From assembly GCF_023715145.1 (NCBI RefSeq), contig NZ_JAMBNP010000007.1, positions 246,214 to 310,213 of the forward strand: 64,000 bases of DNA. Direction: 5' to 3'. Position 1 is the first letter of the stretch. Every line of letters starts with the position of its first letter. This document shows positions 1 through 6,930 of this stretch, piece by piece. The notes under the pieces are model-generated. The model was not told where the DNA came from and did no database searches. It saw only the letters and a list, made by a program, of their open reading frames with translations. A program made the translations under genes and the position numbers. Source of the stretch: Paenibacillus glycanilyticus (GTDB lineage Bacteria > Bacillota > Bacilli > Paenibacillales > Paenibacillaceae).

Positions 1-431
1 TCCGATAAGGACGAGAACAGCTCCAGCCCCTCCTCGGTTCCCAGGAAAATAAAGAGATACCCCTTCACCCAATGCTCGTGATAGGGACCATTCATTTCCG
101 TAGCATCCAAATAAGCTTTCAGACGCGAAGGCCAATGCCCCCCGCCGACATCATGATTACCGGAAGCATAATAAGCGGTTGGCAGTCCGGCACCATGCTC
201 TCTCCATATCTTGTTAAACTCCGCATATTCCTCTTCATGCCCTTGATCCGTTATGTCGCCCACATGCATAATGCCGTCGCTGCTTGGAGCCGCCCGCCGG
301 ATATCCTCAAGCGCTCTTGCCAGATTAGCGTTATGCGCATGTCCGGAATCCGTTCTCACATGCGTGTCGGTAATCACCTGAAATTGAAGCCGTACGTTCC
401 CCTTCCGTTCCTTGCTCTCTTCATCCCGCAT
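1..431 (-). CDS. calcineurin-like metallophosphoesterase, 3' end cut by window edge
   Basis: The minus strand reads open from an ATG at 431 to the left edge, so only the N-terminal 143 codons are present. Three metallophosphoesterase signatures appear in order: D-T-H near residue 20, G-D-I-T-D near residue 59 and G-N-H-D near residue 90. These supply metal ligands in calcineurin-like phosphatases and phosphodiesterases. The start follows a GGAAGAGGG ribosome site. The gene lies 40 bp downstream of the EamA transporter on the same strand and is probably co-transcribed with it. The substrate cannot be told from this fragment. There is no signal peptide, so it should be cytosolic. Confidence 0.85.
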   Translation of the reverse strand, partial: MRDEESKERKGNVRLQFQVITDTHVRTDSGHAHNANLARALEDIRRAAPSSDGIMHVGDITDQGHEEEYAEFNKIWREHGAGLPTAYYASGNHDVGGGHWPSRLKAYLDATEMNGPYHEHWVKGYLFIFLGTEEGLELFSSLS

Positions 432-471
432 CTCCCAGACCCTCTTCCTTCGCTGTAATAATGTCCGTCAC

Positions 472-1314
472 CTATATGCCCAACATGCCTACAAGCAAGA
501 TACCGGTAAAGATGATACTGGCCGATACGAGCCGCAAAGCGCCTTTCCCTTCCTTCAAGAGCCACACTCCCATGAGTGTGCCAAATACGGTTCCGATCTC
601 CCGAAGCGGCGCCACGTAGGTCAGCGGCGACATGCTCATGGCAAACAGAAACAGTAAATAAGAGCCGGGGGACAGAATCGCTCCTGCCGCCAGCAGCTTG
701 CCATGCGCTCTAACCTCTCCCGCCAAGCTTATTTTCCGGAATGGGATAAACGGAACAAGCCCCAACATAAATCCGATATTCGATACCTCAAGCAAGACAT
801 TCGGGGAAAAATGCCGCAGGTTTACTTTGTCCACCATGACATAAGCCATCGTGCAGAATCCCACGGCTATGACATACAGCAATACTTTCTTCGAAACCTG
901 AAGTCGCTGCTTCCTTCTATAGAGCTCGCTTAACAGAAAGAATCCCAAAGCAATTAATCCAAGCCCCAGCCAGCCCCAGACCGATAACCGTTCCTTCAGG
1001 AAAACGACCCCGCACATAGGCAGCAAGAAGGTTGCGATGCCTCTCATCATGGGATACACCTGAGACAGGTCGCCATGGGTCAAGGAACTGGATAAGAAGT
1101 AGGCATACCCCCCTTGTATGAGCAAAGACAACCCTAACATCAGATACCCCGACAACGGTACTTGGGCGGAGACGAGCTCCGCAATAAAACCGGGGAGAAG
1201 CAGCAAAGTGGCAGGTATATAGATCAGGAACAAAAACAATTGCTTATTTCCGCTCTTCTTCGTCAACAAATTCCAGATGGCGTGCATCACGCCGGATCCC
1301 AATACCAATAGCAC
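472..1314 (-). CDS. EamA/DMT-family membrane transporter
   Basis: This 280-residue protein has about ten hydrophobic segments in two halves, as in EamA (drug/metabolite transporter) permeases. The N-terminal H-A-I-W-N is typical of the first helix of each EamA repeat. The substrate is unknown. The coordinate given uses a GTG at 1314, but that codon sits 18 nt from the strong GAGGAGGG ribosome site at 1333-1340. An in-frame ATT at 1326 is only 6 nt from it and would complete the first membrane helix, so the true start may be the rare codon ATT. A TTGACA-17-TAACAT promoter lies upstream. The metallophosphoesterase follows in the same direction. Confidence 0.88.
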   Translation of the reverse strand: MLLVLGSGVMHAIWNLLTKKSGNKQLFLFLIYIPATLLLLPGFIAELVSAQVPLSGYLMLGLSLLIQGGYAYFLSSSLTHGDLSQVYPMMRGIATFLLPMCGVVFLKERLSVWGWLGLGLIALGFFLLSELYRRKQRLQVSKKVLLYVIAVGFCTMAYVMVDKVNLRHFSPNVLLEVSNIGFMLGLVPFIPFRKISLAGEVRAHGKLLAAGAILSPGSYLLFLFAMSMSPLTYVAPLREIGTVFGTLMGVWLLKEGKGALRLVSASIIFTGILLVGMLGI

Positions 1315-1362
1315 CGCAAGCGAAATGACTAACCCTCCTCACCTATATAAGATAAACTTTCA

Positions 1363-1384
1363 AATAACACACACAAACACACAT
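1363..1384. promoter_or_regulatory. probable DeoR operator in the EamA leader
   Basis: An AC-rich element, AATAACAC followed by AAACACACAT, lies in the EamA transcript leader just downstream of its promoter. Nearly the same element, two bases shorter, occurs at 2308-2327 upstream of the DeoR gene. A shared motif in the promoters of a DeoR regulator and its neighbour suggests an operator. Confidence 0.5.
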
Positions 1385-1402
1385 AAATACAACTTTATGC
1401 AA

Positions 1403-1431
1403 ATGTTAGCATGCGCGATTCACCCTGTCAA
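1403..1431 (-). promoter_or_regulatory. sigma-A promoter for EamA/metallophosphoesterase unit
   Basis: On the minus strand a perfect -35 TTGACA (1431-1426) and a -10 TAACAT (1408-1403) are separated by 17 bp. They lie about 80-100 bp upstream of the EamA start. Confidence 0.7.
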
Positions 1432-1445
1432 TTGAAACGAAGCAT

Positions 1446-1476
1446 AAAAAAAGAACCTTCTTGAGAAGGCTCTTCT
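1446..1476 (-). terminator. intrinsic terminator of the DeoR gene
   Basis: On the minus strand GAGCCTTCT and AGAAGGTTC form a short stem followed by seven T residues, just after the DeoR stop codon. Confidence 0.75.
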
Positions 1477-1485
1477 TCCATCTAT

Positions 1486-2256
1486 TTAGCTATGATACTC
1501 AACGGCGATCCCGGCTTCCTTGTATCGCTCCAGGATGTCCGGACCAAGCCCGGAGTCCGTAATAATCCGTTCAATTCTATCTAATCCGCATACCGGCGTA
1601 AGGGATACGGCGTCAAACTTGCTGCTGTCCGCAAGCACAATGACCCGCCGCGTCCGCTCCAGCATTGTCTTCTTTAATTGAATCTCGCTTATCCCATAAT
1701 CCGTTAAGCCCTCGGTCAGAGAAATGCCGCTAACGCTCATGAAGAAAAGATCGGCATGGAACTGGGAGACGAACGACTCCGCGAAATCTCCAACCGCGCA
1801 TTGTTCCGAATTGCGCATGACCCCTCCGATAAAGATGATCGTGAACTGCGGTTTAGCCATAAGAATCGAAGCAATCTGAAACGAATTGGTTAATATCGTC
1901 AAACGCTCGAAATGACCCGTCAGCGCCTTGGCAAATTCGGTATTCGTGGTGCTGACGTCCAGGAACAGGGATTGCCCTTCTTCCACATAGCGGAGAGCAG
2001 TTACGGCCAGCTCGCGTTTCTCGGGATGTCTCTTCATCTCCCGCACGGTAAAAGGCAGCTCTTTCCGATAATCGATGGCAGGCAGGGTCGCCCCTCCATG
2101 AACCCTCTTCAAGAAACCCTCCTGCTCCAAATATTCCATGTCCCTTCGGATCGTTTCGAATGAAACGCCAAACCGCGCTATTAAATCAGCCGTTTTGACC
2201 GATTGAAATTCATGAAGCAGCTGCATGATTTGTTGATGCCGGTCATGTACAAGCAT
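1486..2256 (-). CDS. DeoR-family transcriptional regulator
   Basis: A 256-residue repressor of the DeoR/GlpR family. An N-terminal winged helix (about residues 5-60) carries the family pattern with F-E-T-I-R-R-D in the recognition helix. A DeoRC sugar-phosphate sensor domain (about 75-250) follows and includes the L-F-L-D-V-S-T-T region. The ATG at 2256 is chosen over longer forms because GGGGGAG stands 5 nt before it and the family start M-x-x-x-x-R-x-x-x-I falls there. A shared AC-rich motif upstream of this gene and of EamA suggests autoregulation and control of the EamA-phosphoesterase unit. The effector is probably a phosphorylated sugar, but nothing here identifies it. Confidence 0.92.
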   Translation of the reverse strand: MLVHDRHQQIMQLLHEFQSVKTADLIARFGVSFETIRRDMEYLEQEGFLKRVHGGATLPAIDYRKELPFTVREMKRHPEKRELAVTALRYVEEGQSLFLDVSTTNTEFAKALTGHFERLTILTNSFQIASILMAKPQFTIIFIGGVMRNSEQCAVGDFAESFVSQFHADLFFMSVSGISLTEGLTDYGISEIQLKKTMLERTRRVIVLADSSKFDAVSLTPVCGLDRIERIITDSGLGPDILERYKEAGIAVEYHS

Positions 2257-2307
2257 GAATACTCCCCCAATAAGAATACGGACTGCAAATTTCAGTGCTC
2301 CTATCAG

Positions 2308-2327
2308 AATAACACAGAAACACACAT
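2308..2327. promoter_or_regulatory. probable DeoR operator upstream of its own gene
   Basis: AATAACAC, then AG, then AAACACACAT matches the element at 1363-1384. It lies 50-70 bp upstream of the DeoR start codon. Confidence 0.5.
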
Positions 2328-2332
2328 CGCAA

Positions 2333-2369
2333 CAAAAAGGCCGGCACACCCGAAGGGCGTACCGGCCTT
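2333..2369 (-). terminator. intrinsic terminator of the TagO/WecA-like gene
   Basis: On the minus strand AAGGCCGG and CCGGCCTT form a GC-rich stem followed by a T run, 5 bp after the stop codon. Confidence 0.85.
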
Positions 2370-2373
2370 GCCT

Positions 2374-3348
2374 TTATATTTGCACCAGCATCAGAATAAT
2401 AGAGGACAAGCCCATGCAAGTGCCCATCAAGCACAGTACCATTAGCGCCTGCTTATGGTTAAGTCCCGCCCGCAGCAAACGGTAATGAGCCTGACTCGCG
2501 TCTGCCTGATAGATGGCCTTGCCTTGCAGGAACCGCTTGAGCATGACATACAGATTGTCGAAGATCGGTACGCCCAATGCAAGAATCGGAATGAAAATAG
2601 AGAGAGCCGTAGCTTGCTTGAAAGCCCCGTCCAGCGAAATAACAGCGAGCAAGAACCCAAGGAAGGTAGCTCCCGCATCGCCCATAAATATTTTGGCCGG
2701 AGGTTTATTAAATCTTAAGTACGCTAAAGTTATGCCTACCAAAATAATCGCCATGCTGGCCGAGTTCGACTGCCCCATCGCTAACGCCACTATAAACAAG
2801 GTCATTGCGGATATCGCGGACAACCCGCCCGCTAGTCCGTCCAGTCCATCCGAGAAGTTAATGACCGTCGTGACCCCAAAGATCCAAAGCGTTGTCAGAA
2901 TAAACTGCAAGATAACGGGAAGCTCAATATACTCGCCGGAAAACGGATTAACAAAGCCGGTAAACACAACACCTGCGGCGTACACCAATACGGCTGCGGA
3001 GAGTTGAACGATCAGCTTGGGCAGCGCGGGAAAATCCTTCCCTTTGGTCTTGTACCAATCATCAACCGTACCTATGGCCAGCAGCAGGACTCCGCCCAGA
3101 AAAATAGCCCCCGTCTCCATGGAGAAGTCCCGAACCACGGCCAGGTAGGCCACAAAGAAGCCGATAAAAATCGCGTAACCGGCCGTAAGCGGAATTGGCT
3201 TCCGGTGCAGCTTGCGCTCGACATCCTTTCTGGGCTTGTCCACAAAATCGATTCTAAACGCAAGCTTGCTGAAAGGAGGAATTAACACGAGTACCGTAAC
3301 AAAGGAGAGCAAAAAAGCAATTACGTATAAAATATCCATCACCGCCAT
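2374..3348 (-). CDS. MraY/WecA/TagO-family polyprenyl-phosphate sugar-1-P transferase
   Basis: A 324-residue polytopic membrane enzyme of glycosyltransferase family 4. It moves an N-acetylhexosamine-1-phosphate from a UDP-sugar to undecaprenyl phosphate, the first step of teichoic acid or surface glycan synthesis. Visible signatures are the metal-binding D-D in G-T-V-D-D-W-Y (about residue 93), the nucleotide motif N-F-S-D-G-L-D-G-L-A (about 165) and F-M-G-D-A-G (about 220). The size and lack of an MraY peptide-substrate region favour the TagO/WecA branch over MraY. The ATG at 3348 lies just after a TATAAT -10, giving a very short leader. Confidence 0.9.
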   Translation of the reverse strand: MAVMDILYVIAFLLSFVTVLVLIPPFSKLAFRIDFVDKPRKDVERKLHRKPIPLTAGYAIFIGFFVAYLAVVRDFSMETGAIFLGGVLLLAIGTVDDWYKTKGKDFPALPKLIVQLSAAVLVYAAGVVFTGFVNPFSGEYIELPVILQFILTTLWIFGVTTVINFSDGLDGLAGGLSAISAMTLFIVALAMGQSNSASMAIILVGITLAYLRFNKPPAKIFMGDAGATFLGFLLAVISLDGAFKQATALSIFIPILALGVPIFDNLYVMLKRFLQGKAIYQADASQAHYRLLRAGLNHKQALMVLCLMGTCMGLSSIILMLVQI

Positions 3349-3365
3349 CTGTACCTTATAAATAA

Positions 3366-3438
3366 ATTATACATTCTGCTCGAAGCCTGTCGACTGATGA
3401 TTCACTGACTGTCGACTGACGCTGTCGCATGTTACAAT
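3366..3438. promoter_or_regulatory. divergent promoters with CTGTCGACTGA direct repeats
   Basis: A leftward -10 TATAAT (3371-3366) with -35 TCGACA and a rightward -10 TACAAT (3433-3438) face away from each other. CTGTCGACTGA occurs twice, at 3387-3397 and 3409-3419. The copies are exactly 22 bp apart (two helix turns) and overlap both -35 regions, which fits a regulator site. Confidence 0.5.
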
Positions 3439-3476
3439 TCACAGAGCAGCATGACCAACAAGGAGGAACGATCGGA

Positions 3477-4169
3477 ATGGAAGAAAAGGCGAATTGGAAA
3501 ACCGGCGCCCACGGGCATAGATTCATAGCTTCTTTTAGCGGAGGAAAGGACAGCGTCCTGGCGCTGTATAAGTCAATGAAGGTTGGAGAAGCGATTGGAC
3601 TTATCGTCATGATGGAGGAAGAAGGGAAACGCTCCAGATCCCACGGCATGCCTCCGGAGCTTATCCGCGCCCAGGCCGAATCAATCGGCCTGCCCGTCTA
3701 TTCAGCGGCTGCAAGCTGGGAAGAATACGAGAGCAAATTCATCATCCTCCTGGAACAGGCCAAACGGCAAGGCGCGGAAGCATTAGTTACGGGGGACTTG
3801 GATATGTCTATCGAAGACTGCTGGCATGACAAGGTTACCCGAATCGCCGGCCTAAAGCTCGGAATGCCGCTATGGGAAACGGATCATCAAGAGGCTGTCG
3901 ATGAGTTTATTAATCTCGGATTTATATCCATGCTCGTCACGGTGAATTTATCGCTTGGGATGAAGGAAGAGGATTTGGGACGAATATTAACCCACGATTA
4001 CATCAAGGAGCTGCAGGCTCGCGGAATCGACCCGTGCGGAGAAGGCGGCGAATTCCATACCACCGTAATCGACGGCCCCCTCTTCAAGCATCCCATTCCC
4101 GTTCGCAAAGGCGGCATACTCCGGAACGGGGATTATGCTTTTTTACCGTTAGAGCTGCTCGTCACTTAA
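3477..4169 (+). CDS. Dph6-like ATP pyrophosphatase (diphthine-ammonia ligase family)
   Basis: A 230-residue cytosolic protein of the adenine nucleotide alpha hydrolase-like fold. The PP-loop S-F-S-G-G-K-D-S (about residues 18-25) binds ATP pyrophosphate, and later conserved stretches (G-D-L; G-E-G-G-E-F-H-T near 190) match the Dph6/MJ0570 family. In eukaryotes and archaea Dph6 amidates diphthine on EF2. Bacteria lack that target, so the substrate here is unknown. The ATG at 3477 is preferred over one 16 codons upstream because AGGAGG lies 10 nt before it. Confidence 0.85.
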   Translation: MEEKANWKTGAHGHRFIASFSGGKDSVLALYKSMKVGEAIGLIVMMEEEGKRSRSHGMPPELIRAQAESIGLPVYSAAASWEEYESKFIILLEQAKRQGAEALVTGDLDMSIEDCWHDKVTRIAGLKLGMPLWETDHQEAVDEFINLGFISMLVTVNLSLGMKEEDLGRILTHDYIKELQARGIDPCGEGGEFHTTVIDGPLFKHPIPVRKGGILRNGDYAFLPLELLVT

Positions 4170-4183
4170 AGAAGGCAACGTTG

Positions 4184-4226
4184 AAAAAGGCCAGAATCCT
4201 CCGCTCGCGAGAAATTCTGGCCCTTC
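4184..4226. terminator. bidirectional terminator
   Basis: GGCCAGAAT at 4189 pairs with ATTCTGGCC at 4214, between the convergent Dph6-like gene and the small membrane protein genes. Confidence 0.7.
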
Positions 4227-4241
4227 ATTGTATTCAGCTAT

Positions 4242-4505
4242 TTAACCTCTAATCTCTCGGCTGGCATCTTGCTCCGCAATAATCTCGTTGTCCTCCGCGT
4301 TATCCCGCGTGACCTTCTGAACGCCAATCGCGCTATAGGATATCAGCAAAATGACGGCAATATAATATCCTTTTACATTCAATTCGAATGTCGCATTGTA
4401 AAGACCAATTAAGAACATCGCATAGCCGATAATCAGCCCGACAACAGCCACAATGGTAAAAGCTTGCGTATTCCTCATCCGGTGCTTGGGGTTATCCAAT
4501 CGCAT
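4242..4505 (-). CDS. small YiaA/YiaB-type two-helix membrane protein
   Basis: An 87-residue protein with two membrane helices (about residues 13-35 and 43-65) and a charged tail. It carries the N-V-K-G-Y-Y stretch between helices seen in YiaAB two-helix domain proteins. It is a tandem paralogue of the gene just upstream, with the same pattern around G-L-Y-N-A and Q-K-V-x-R-D-N. The ATG at 4505 follows the upstream stop by 4 nt with GGAAG before it. A longer TTG start at 4532 would overlap the upstream gene and is less likely. The function of the family is unknown. Confidence 0.75.
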   Translation of the reverse strand: MRLDNPKHRMRNTQAFTIVAVVGLIIGYAMFLIGLYNATFELNVKGYYIAVILLISYSAIGVQKVTRDNAEDNEIIAEQDASREIRG

Positions 4506-4509
4506 TTCT

Positions 4510-4716
4510 TTATCTTCCGTTGTCGCGGACAACCTTCTGTACCACGATACAGCTAATCGTAATCAATACCATGCACAGCAGGTAATACCCTTTCACGTTC
4601 AACTCCCAATCCGCGTTATAGATGCCCAGACAGAACAGGAAAAGGCCCGCGCCTAGCGCAAGGTATGAAGCCGCCGTGAAGGCAGGCGTGTTGCGCCTGC
4701 GGTATCTTTGATTCAT
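4510..4716 (-). CDS. small YiaA/YiaB-type two-helix membrane protein
   Basis: A 68-residue two-helix membrane protein, with helices about residues 13-33 and 41-60, joined by W-E-L-N-V-K-G-Y-Y. It is the first gene of a two-gene unit with its downstream paralogue, which suggests a local duplication. It matches the YiaAB two-helix pattern; the role is unknown. Confidence 0.72.
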   Translation of the reverse strand: MNQRYRRRNTPAFTAASYLALGAGLFLFCLGIYNADWELNVKGYYLLCMVLITISCIVVQKVVRDNGR

Positions 4717-4834
4717 CCGACAATCCCCCTACAATTATTTGTATTATTTACCACTATACAATGAAACTTCATTTTCATTCTAGATTGAAATCGATCTCGC
4801 CCAAAAATATCTTATGCAAAAGGAGCAATTCATG

Positions 4835-4840
4835 TATAAT
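4835..4840 (+). promoter_or_regulatory. -10 box for the DUF1304 gene
   Basis: A perfect TATAAT lies about 50 bp upstream of the start at 4892. No good -35 is visible 17 bp upstream. Confidence 0.4.
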
Positions 4841-4891
4841 CTTGTCTAATAGATTGTGCGCAATTCATTAATAAAGGAGTGTCAGACAACT

Positions 4892-5254
4892 ATGCATATT
4901 GTCCGAGATATTTTAACGGCGATTGTCGCCATTGAGCATGTGTATATCTTGATCTTGGAAATGTTCCTGTGGACTTCTTCGAGAGCAAGGAAAGCATTCG
5001 GAACGGAGAAGGCGTTCGCGGAAGCGACCAAATCGCTTGCCGCCAACCAAGGCTTGTACAACGGCTTCTTGGCAGCGGGTCTCTTCTGGGGGCTTATTCA
5101 TCCCGATGCCGCGATTGGGCACCAGCTGCAACTATTCTTCCTCGCCTGCGTCCTCGCAGCCGCGATTTACGGAGGATTGACGGCGAAGCGGTCGATCCTG
5201 CTCGTTCAGGGACTGCCTGCATTATTGGCGCTGATTGCCGTACTAGCGGCATAA
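4892..5254 (+). CDS. DUF1304-family membrane protein
   Basis: A 120-residue protein with four hydrophobic helices, matching the length and layout of DUF1304. The first helix reads I-V-A-I-E-H-V-Y-I, the middle holds N-Q-G-L-Y-N-G-F-L-A-A-G-L, and the last two helices are Ala/Leu-rich. The family is uncharacterised and sits in the cytoplasmic membrane. The ATG at 4892 is used because AAAGGAG precedes it by 12 nt; an upstream in-frame start at 4856 has no ribosome site. Confidence 0.85.
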   Translation: MHIVRDILTAIVAIEHVYILILEMFLWTSSRARKAFGTEKAFAEATKSLAANQGLYNGFLAAGLFWGLIHPDAAIGHQLQLFFLACVLAAAIYGGLTAKRSILLVQGLPALLALIAVLAA

Positions 5255-5268
5255 GTAGCGCTCTAACT

Positions 5269-5316
5269 AAAAAATACATCGCCAGGCTATCCATAGCCCA
5301 TGGCGATGTATTTTTT
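5269..5316. terminator. bidirectional terminator
   Basis: AAATACATCGCCA pairs with TGGCGATGTATTT, flanked by A and T runs on both sides. It serves the DUF1304 gene and the AraC remnant on the other strand. Confidence 0.85.
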
Positions 5317-5523
5317 ATAGCTACTTCTCTTCCTCGATACGATACCAAGCCATCTGCGCCTTATATATTCGGATAAGGGGATTCCAAGCACAAACGAGAA
5401 CATGGGCTGGAATTGATAGACCGAGCATAAAGCGATTTTGGCGAGCTGCTCGTATTCAATATCATCCTCTAGGCGGTCTTCAATATAATCAATGGCCAGG
5501 TTCATGCGTTGAAGCCAATCCAC
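5287..5523 (-). pseudogene. truncated AraC/GyrI-type regulator (N-terminal remnant)
   Basis: From a GTG at 5523, with AAAGGAGG 7 nt upstream, the frame encodes the first helix-turn-helix of an AraC protein. It begins V-D-W-L-Q-R-M and ends in L-S-E-Y-I-R-R-R, closely matching residues 1-55 of the intact AraC/GyrI regulator at 29111-29959. After about 56 codons homology stops and the frame runs through the terminator stem to a stop. The second helix-turn-helix and effector domain are gone. This is a 3'-deleted copy whose promoter side, ribosome site and terminator remain. A functional 78-residue product is unlikely. Confidence 0.75.
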
Positions 5524-5724
5524 GTCGACCCCTCCTTTCATAAGGAGCATAGCATTTCGTTGTTCCAATGACCTGACAATTCATGCAGCAAAATGACAGA
5601 CGGCAACTTTCCATGCTTGAGATATTCTCGAAGCCCTTTTAAATCTCCTGCCCTGCTTGTTCAGCAAGAAATATCAAGTTCCGCTTGCTAAAGTGCGTTA
5701 CTCTAAAGCCAGGAGGTGAGAGGC

Positions 5725-6552
5725 ATGACGGAAGAACAGCTATCATCCGCACAAAAGATTACGGAGTATGTGGCTGCAAATTTATTCGAGGATACGTTGT
5801 CATTAGAAACCGCCGCCCGCGAGTCCGGATATTCGCCGTTTCATTTTCACCGACTATTCCGGGCTTGGACCGGCGAGACATTTGCGCAATACGTCCGCGT
5901 CCGAAGACTTGCGGGCGCAGCGCGGGAGCTTCGCCAGAGGCAAGTGAACGGAACGCAGGCCGCGTTCCATTCCGGTTATAGAAGCCATGAATCGTTCATC
6001 CGTTCCTTCGAGCGAATGTTTGGCGCCTCTCCCCGCCGATTCATAGGGAGGGATTGTACCGTGAAAGAACCTAAAATCGCTTATCTTGCCGATCGCATTG
6101 TCGCAGGCGTAGCTTGCAATACGAATACCTCGCAGGACCGCAATATCGCCAAGGCATGGAAAACCTTCGGCTCCAAGTGGTCCGCCATTACAAACAAGCT
6201 GAACGAGCACCTCTGCTACGGACTGGAGATGTACGAACCGGGGGCTTCTGAGCGGGAAGGCGTGTTCGCTTACCTGGCTTGCGTAGAAGTCTCCATTGCC
6301 CCGGCGGAGTCAGACAGCGGCATTGCGAGCTTCACGATTCCCGGCGGGCGGTATGCGGTCTTCACTCATCTGGGCTCCACCGAAATTCTTGGCGAGACCT
6401 TCGACTATATTTACAAGGAGTGGTTCCCCGCCTCGGGCGAGCAGCTTCGCGGCACCCCTCAAGGCGGCGGCTTCGATTACGAATTATATGACGGCCGATA
6501 CCGTGACGGGGACCCGAATTCAGAACTCGATATTTATATTCCGCTGGTGTAG
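5725..6552 (+). CDS. AraC-family regulator with GyrI-like effector domain
   Basis: A 275-residue protein. Residues 1-105 form the two AraC helix-turn-helix motifs, with S-P-F-H-F-H-R-L-F in the first recognition region and S-H-E-S-F-I-R-S-F in the second. Residues 115-275 resemble the GyrI-like/SOUL-type small-molecule binding domain, ending with D-I-Y-I-P-L. Such proteins sense lipophilic drugs or metabolites. The ATG at 5725 lies 8 nt after AGGAGG. The remnant on the opposite strand nearby and the gene at 29111 belong to the same group. The target is unknown. Confidence 0.88.
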   Translation: MTEEQLSSAQKITEYVAANLFEDTLSLETAARESGYSPFHFHRLFRAWTGETFAQYVRVRRLAGAARELRQRQVNGTQAAFHSGYRSHESFIRSFERMFGASPRRFIGRDCTVKEPKIAYLADRIVAGVACNTNTSQDRNIAKAWKTFGSKWSAITNKLNEHLCYGLEMYEPGASEREGVFAYLACVEVSIAPAESDSGIASFTIPGGRYAVFTHLGSTEILGETFDYIYKEWFPASGEQLRGTPQGGGFDYELYDGRYRDGDPNSELDIYIPLV

Positions 6553-6557
6553 GAATG

Positions 6558-6604
6558 AAAAAACACATCGTCATGTCGCACAATACGCATGCCGATGTGT
6601 TTTC
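6558..6604 (+). terminator. intrinsic terminator of the AraC/GyrI gene
   Basis: AAACACATCG pairs with CGATGTGTTTT across a loop of about 20 nt, 5 bp after the stop codon. Confidence 0.75.
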
Positions 6605-6930
6605 AATTAAATAAACACTCTAATGTTTAGCGGCCTTAATAATCGCCTCCGTGAATTTCAACCTCGCGAATCCGTTCGGCCGAGCTACTCTCTTAATCTC
6701 TTCGCGCAATTCTTTCAGTCGACATAGATTTATCCTGCACTTCTTCCATCCCTCTACTACCCTTCAATCATATGTAATGTATATGTTATATTAAGTGACC
6801 TAAATTTACAATATTCCAACAAAATCATTCAAAATATTATCTTCTCTATTATTATATGTCACATTACTTGACGCACTATTAACTCGGTGATAGAATCTCT
6901 ACCAAGTTCAATGGAAGGAGTTGTAGTAAA
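6605..6930. other. intergenic spacer with SLH-protein promoter and a possible gene scrap
   Basis: No complete gene is visible. The left half holds a minus-strand frame of about 45 codons ending A-I-I-K-A-A-K-H that has no usable start codon. It may be the tail of a lost gene. The right half is AT-rich and contains the promoter of the SLH amidase gene. Confidence 0.4.
6868..6896 (+). promoter_or_regulatory. sigma-A promoter of the SLH amidase gene
   Basis: TTGACG, 17 bp, then TAGAAT, ending 34 bp before the TTG start codon. Confidence 0.7.

Noticed and set aside
6605..6930. small minus-strand gene before the SLH amidase
   Set aside because: The frame of about 45 codons has no start codon or ribosome site; I describe it only as a possible scrap.
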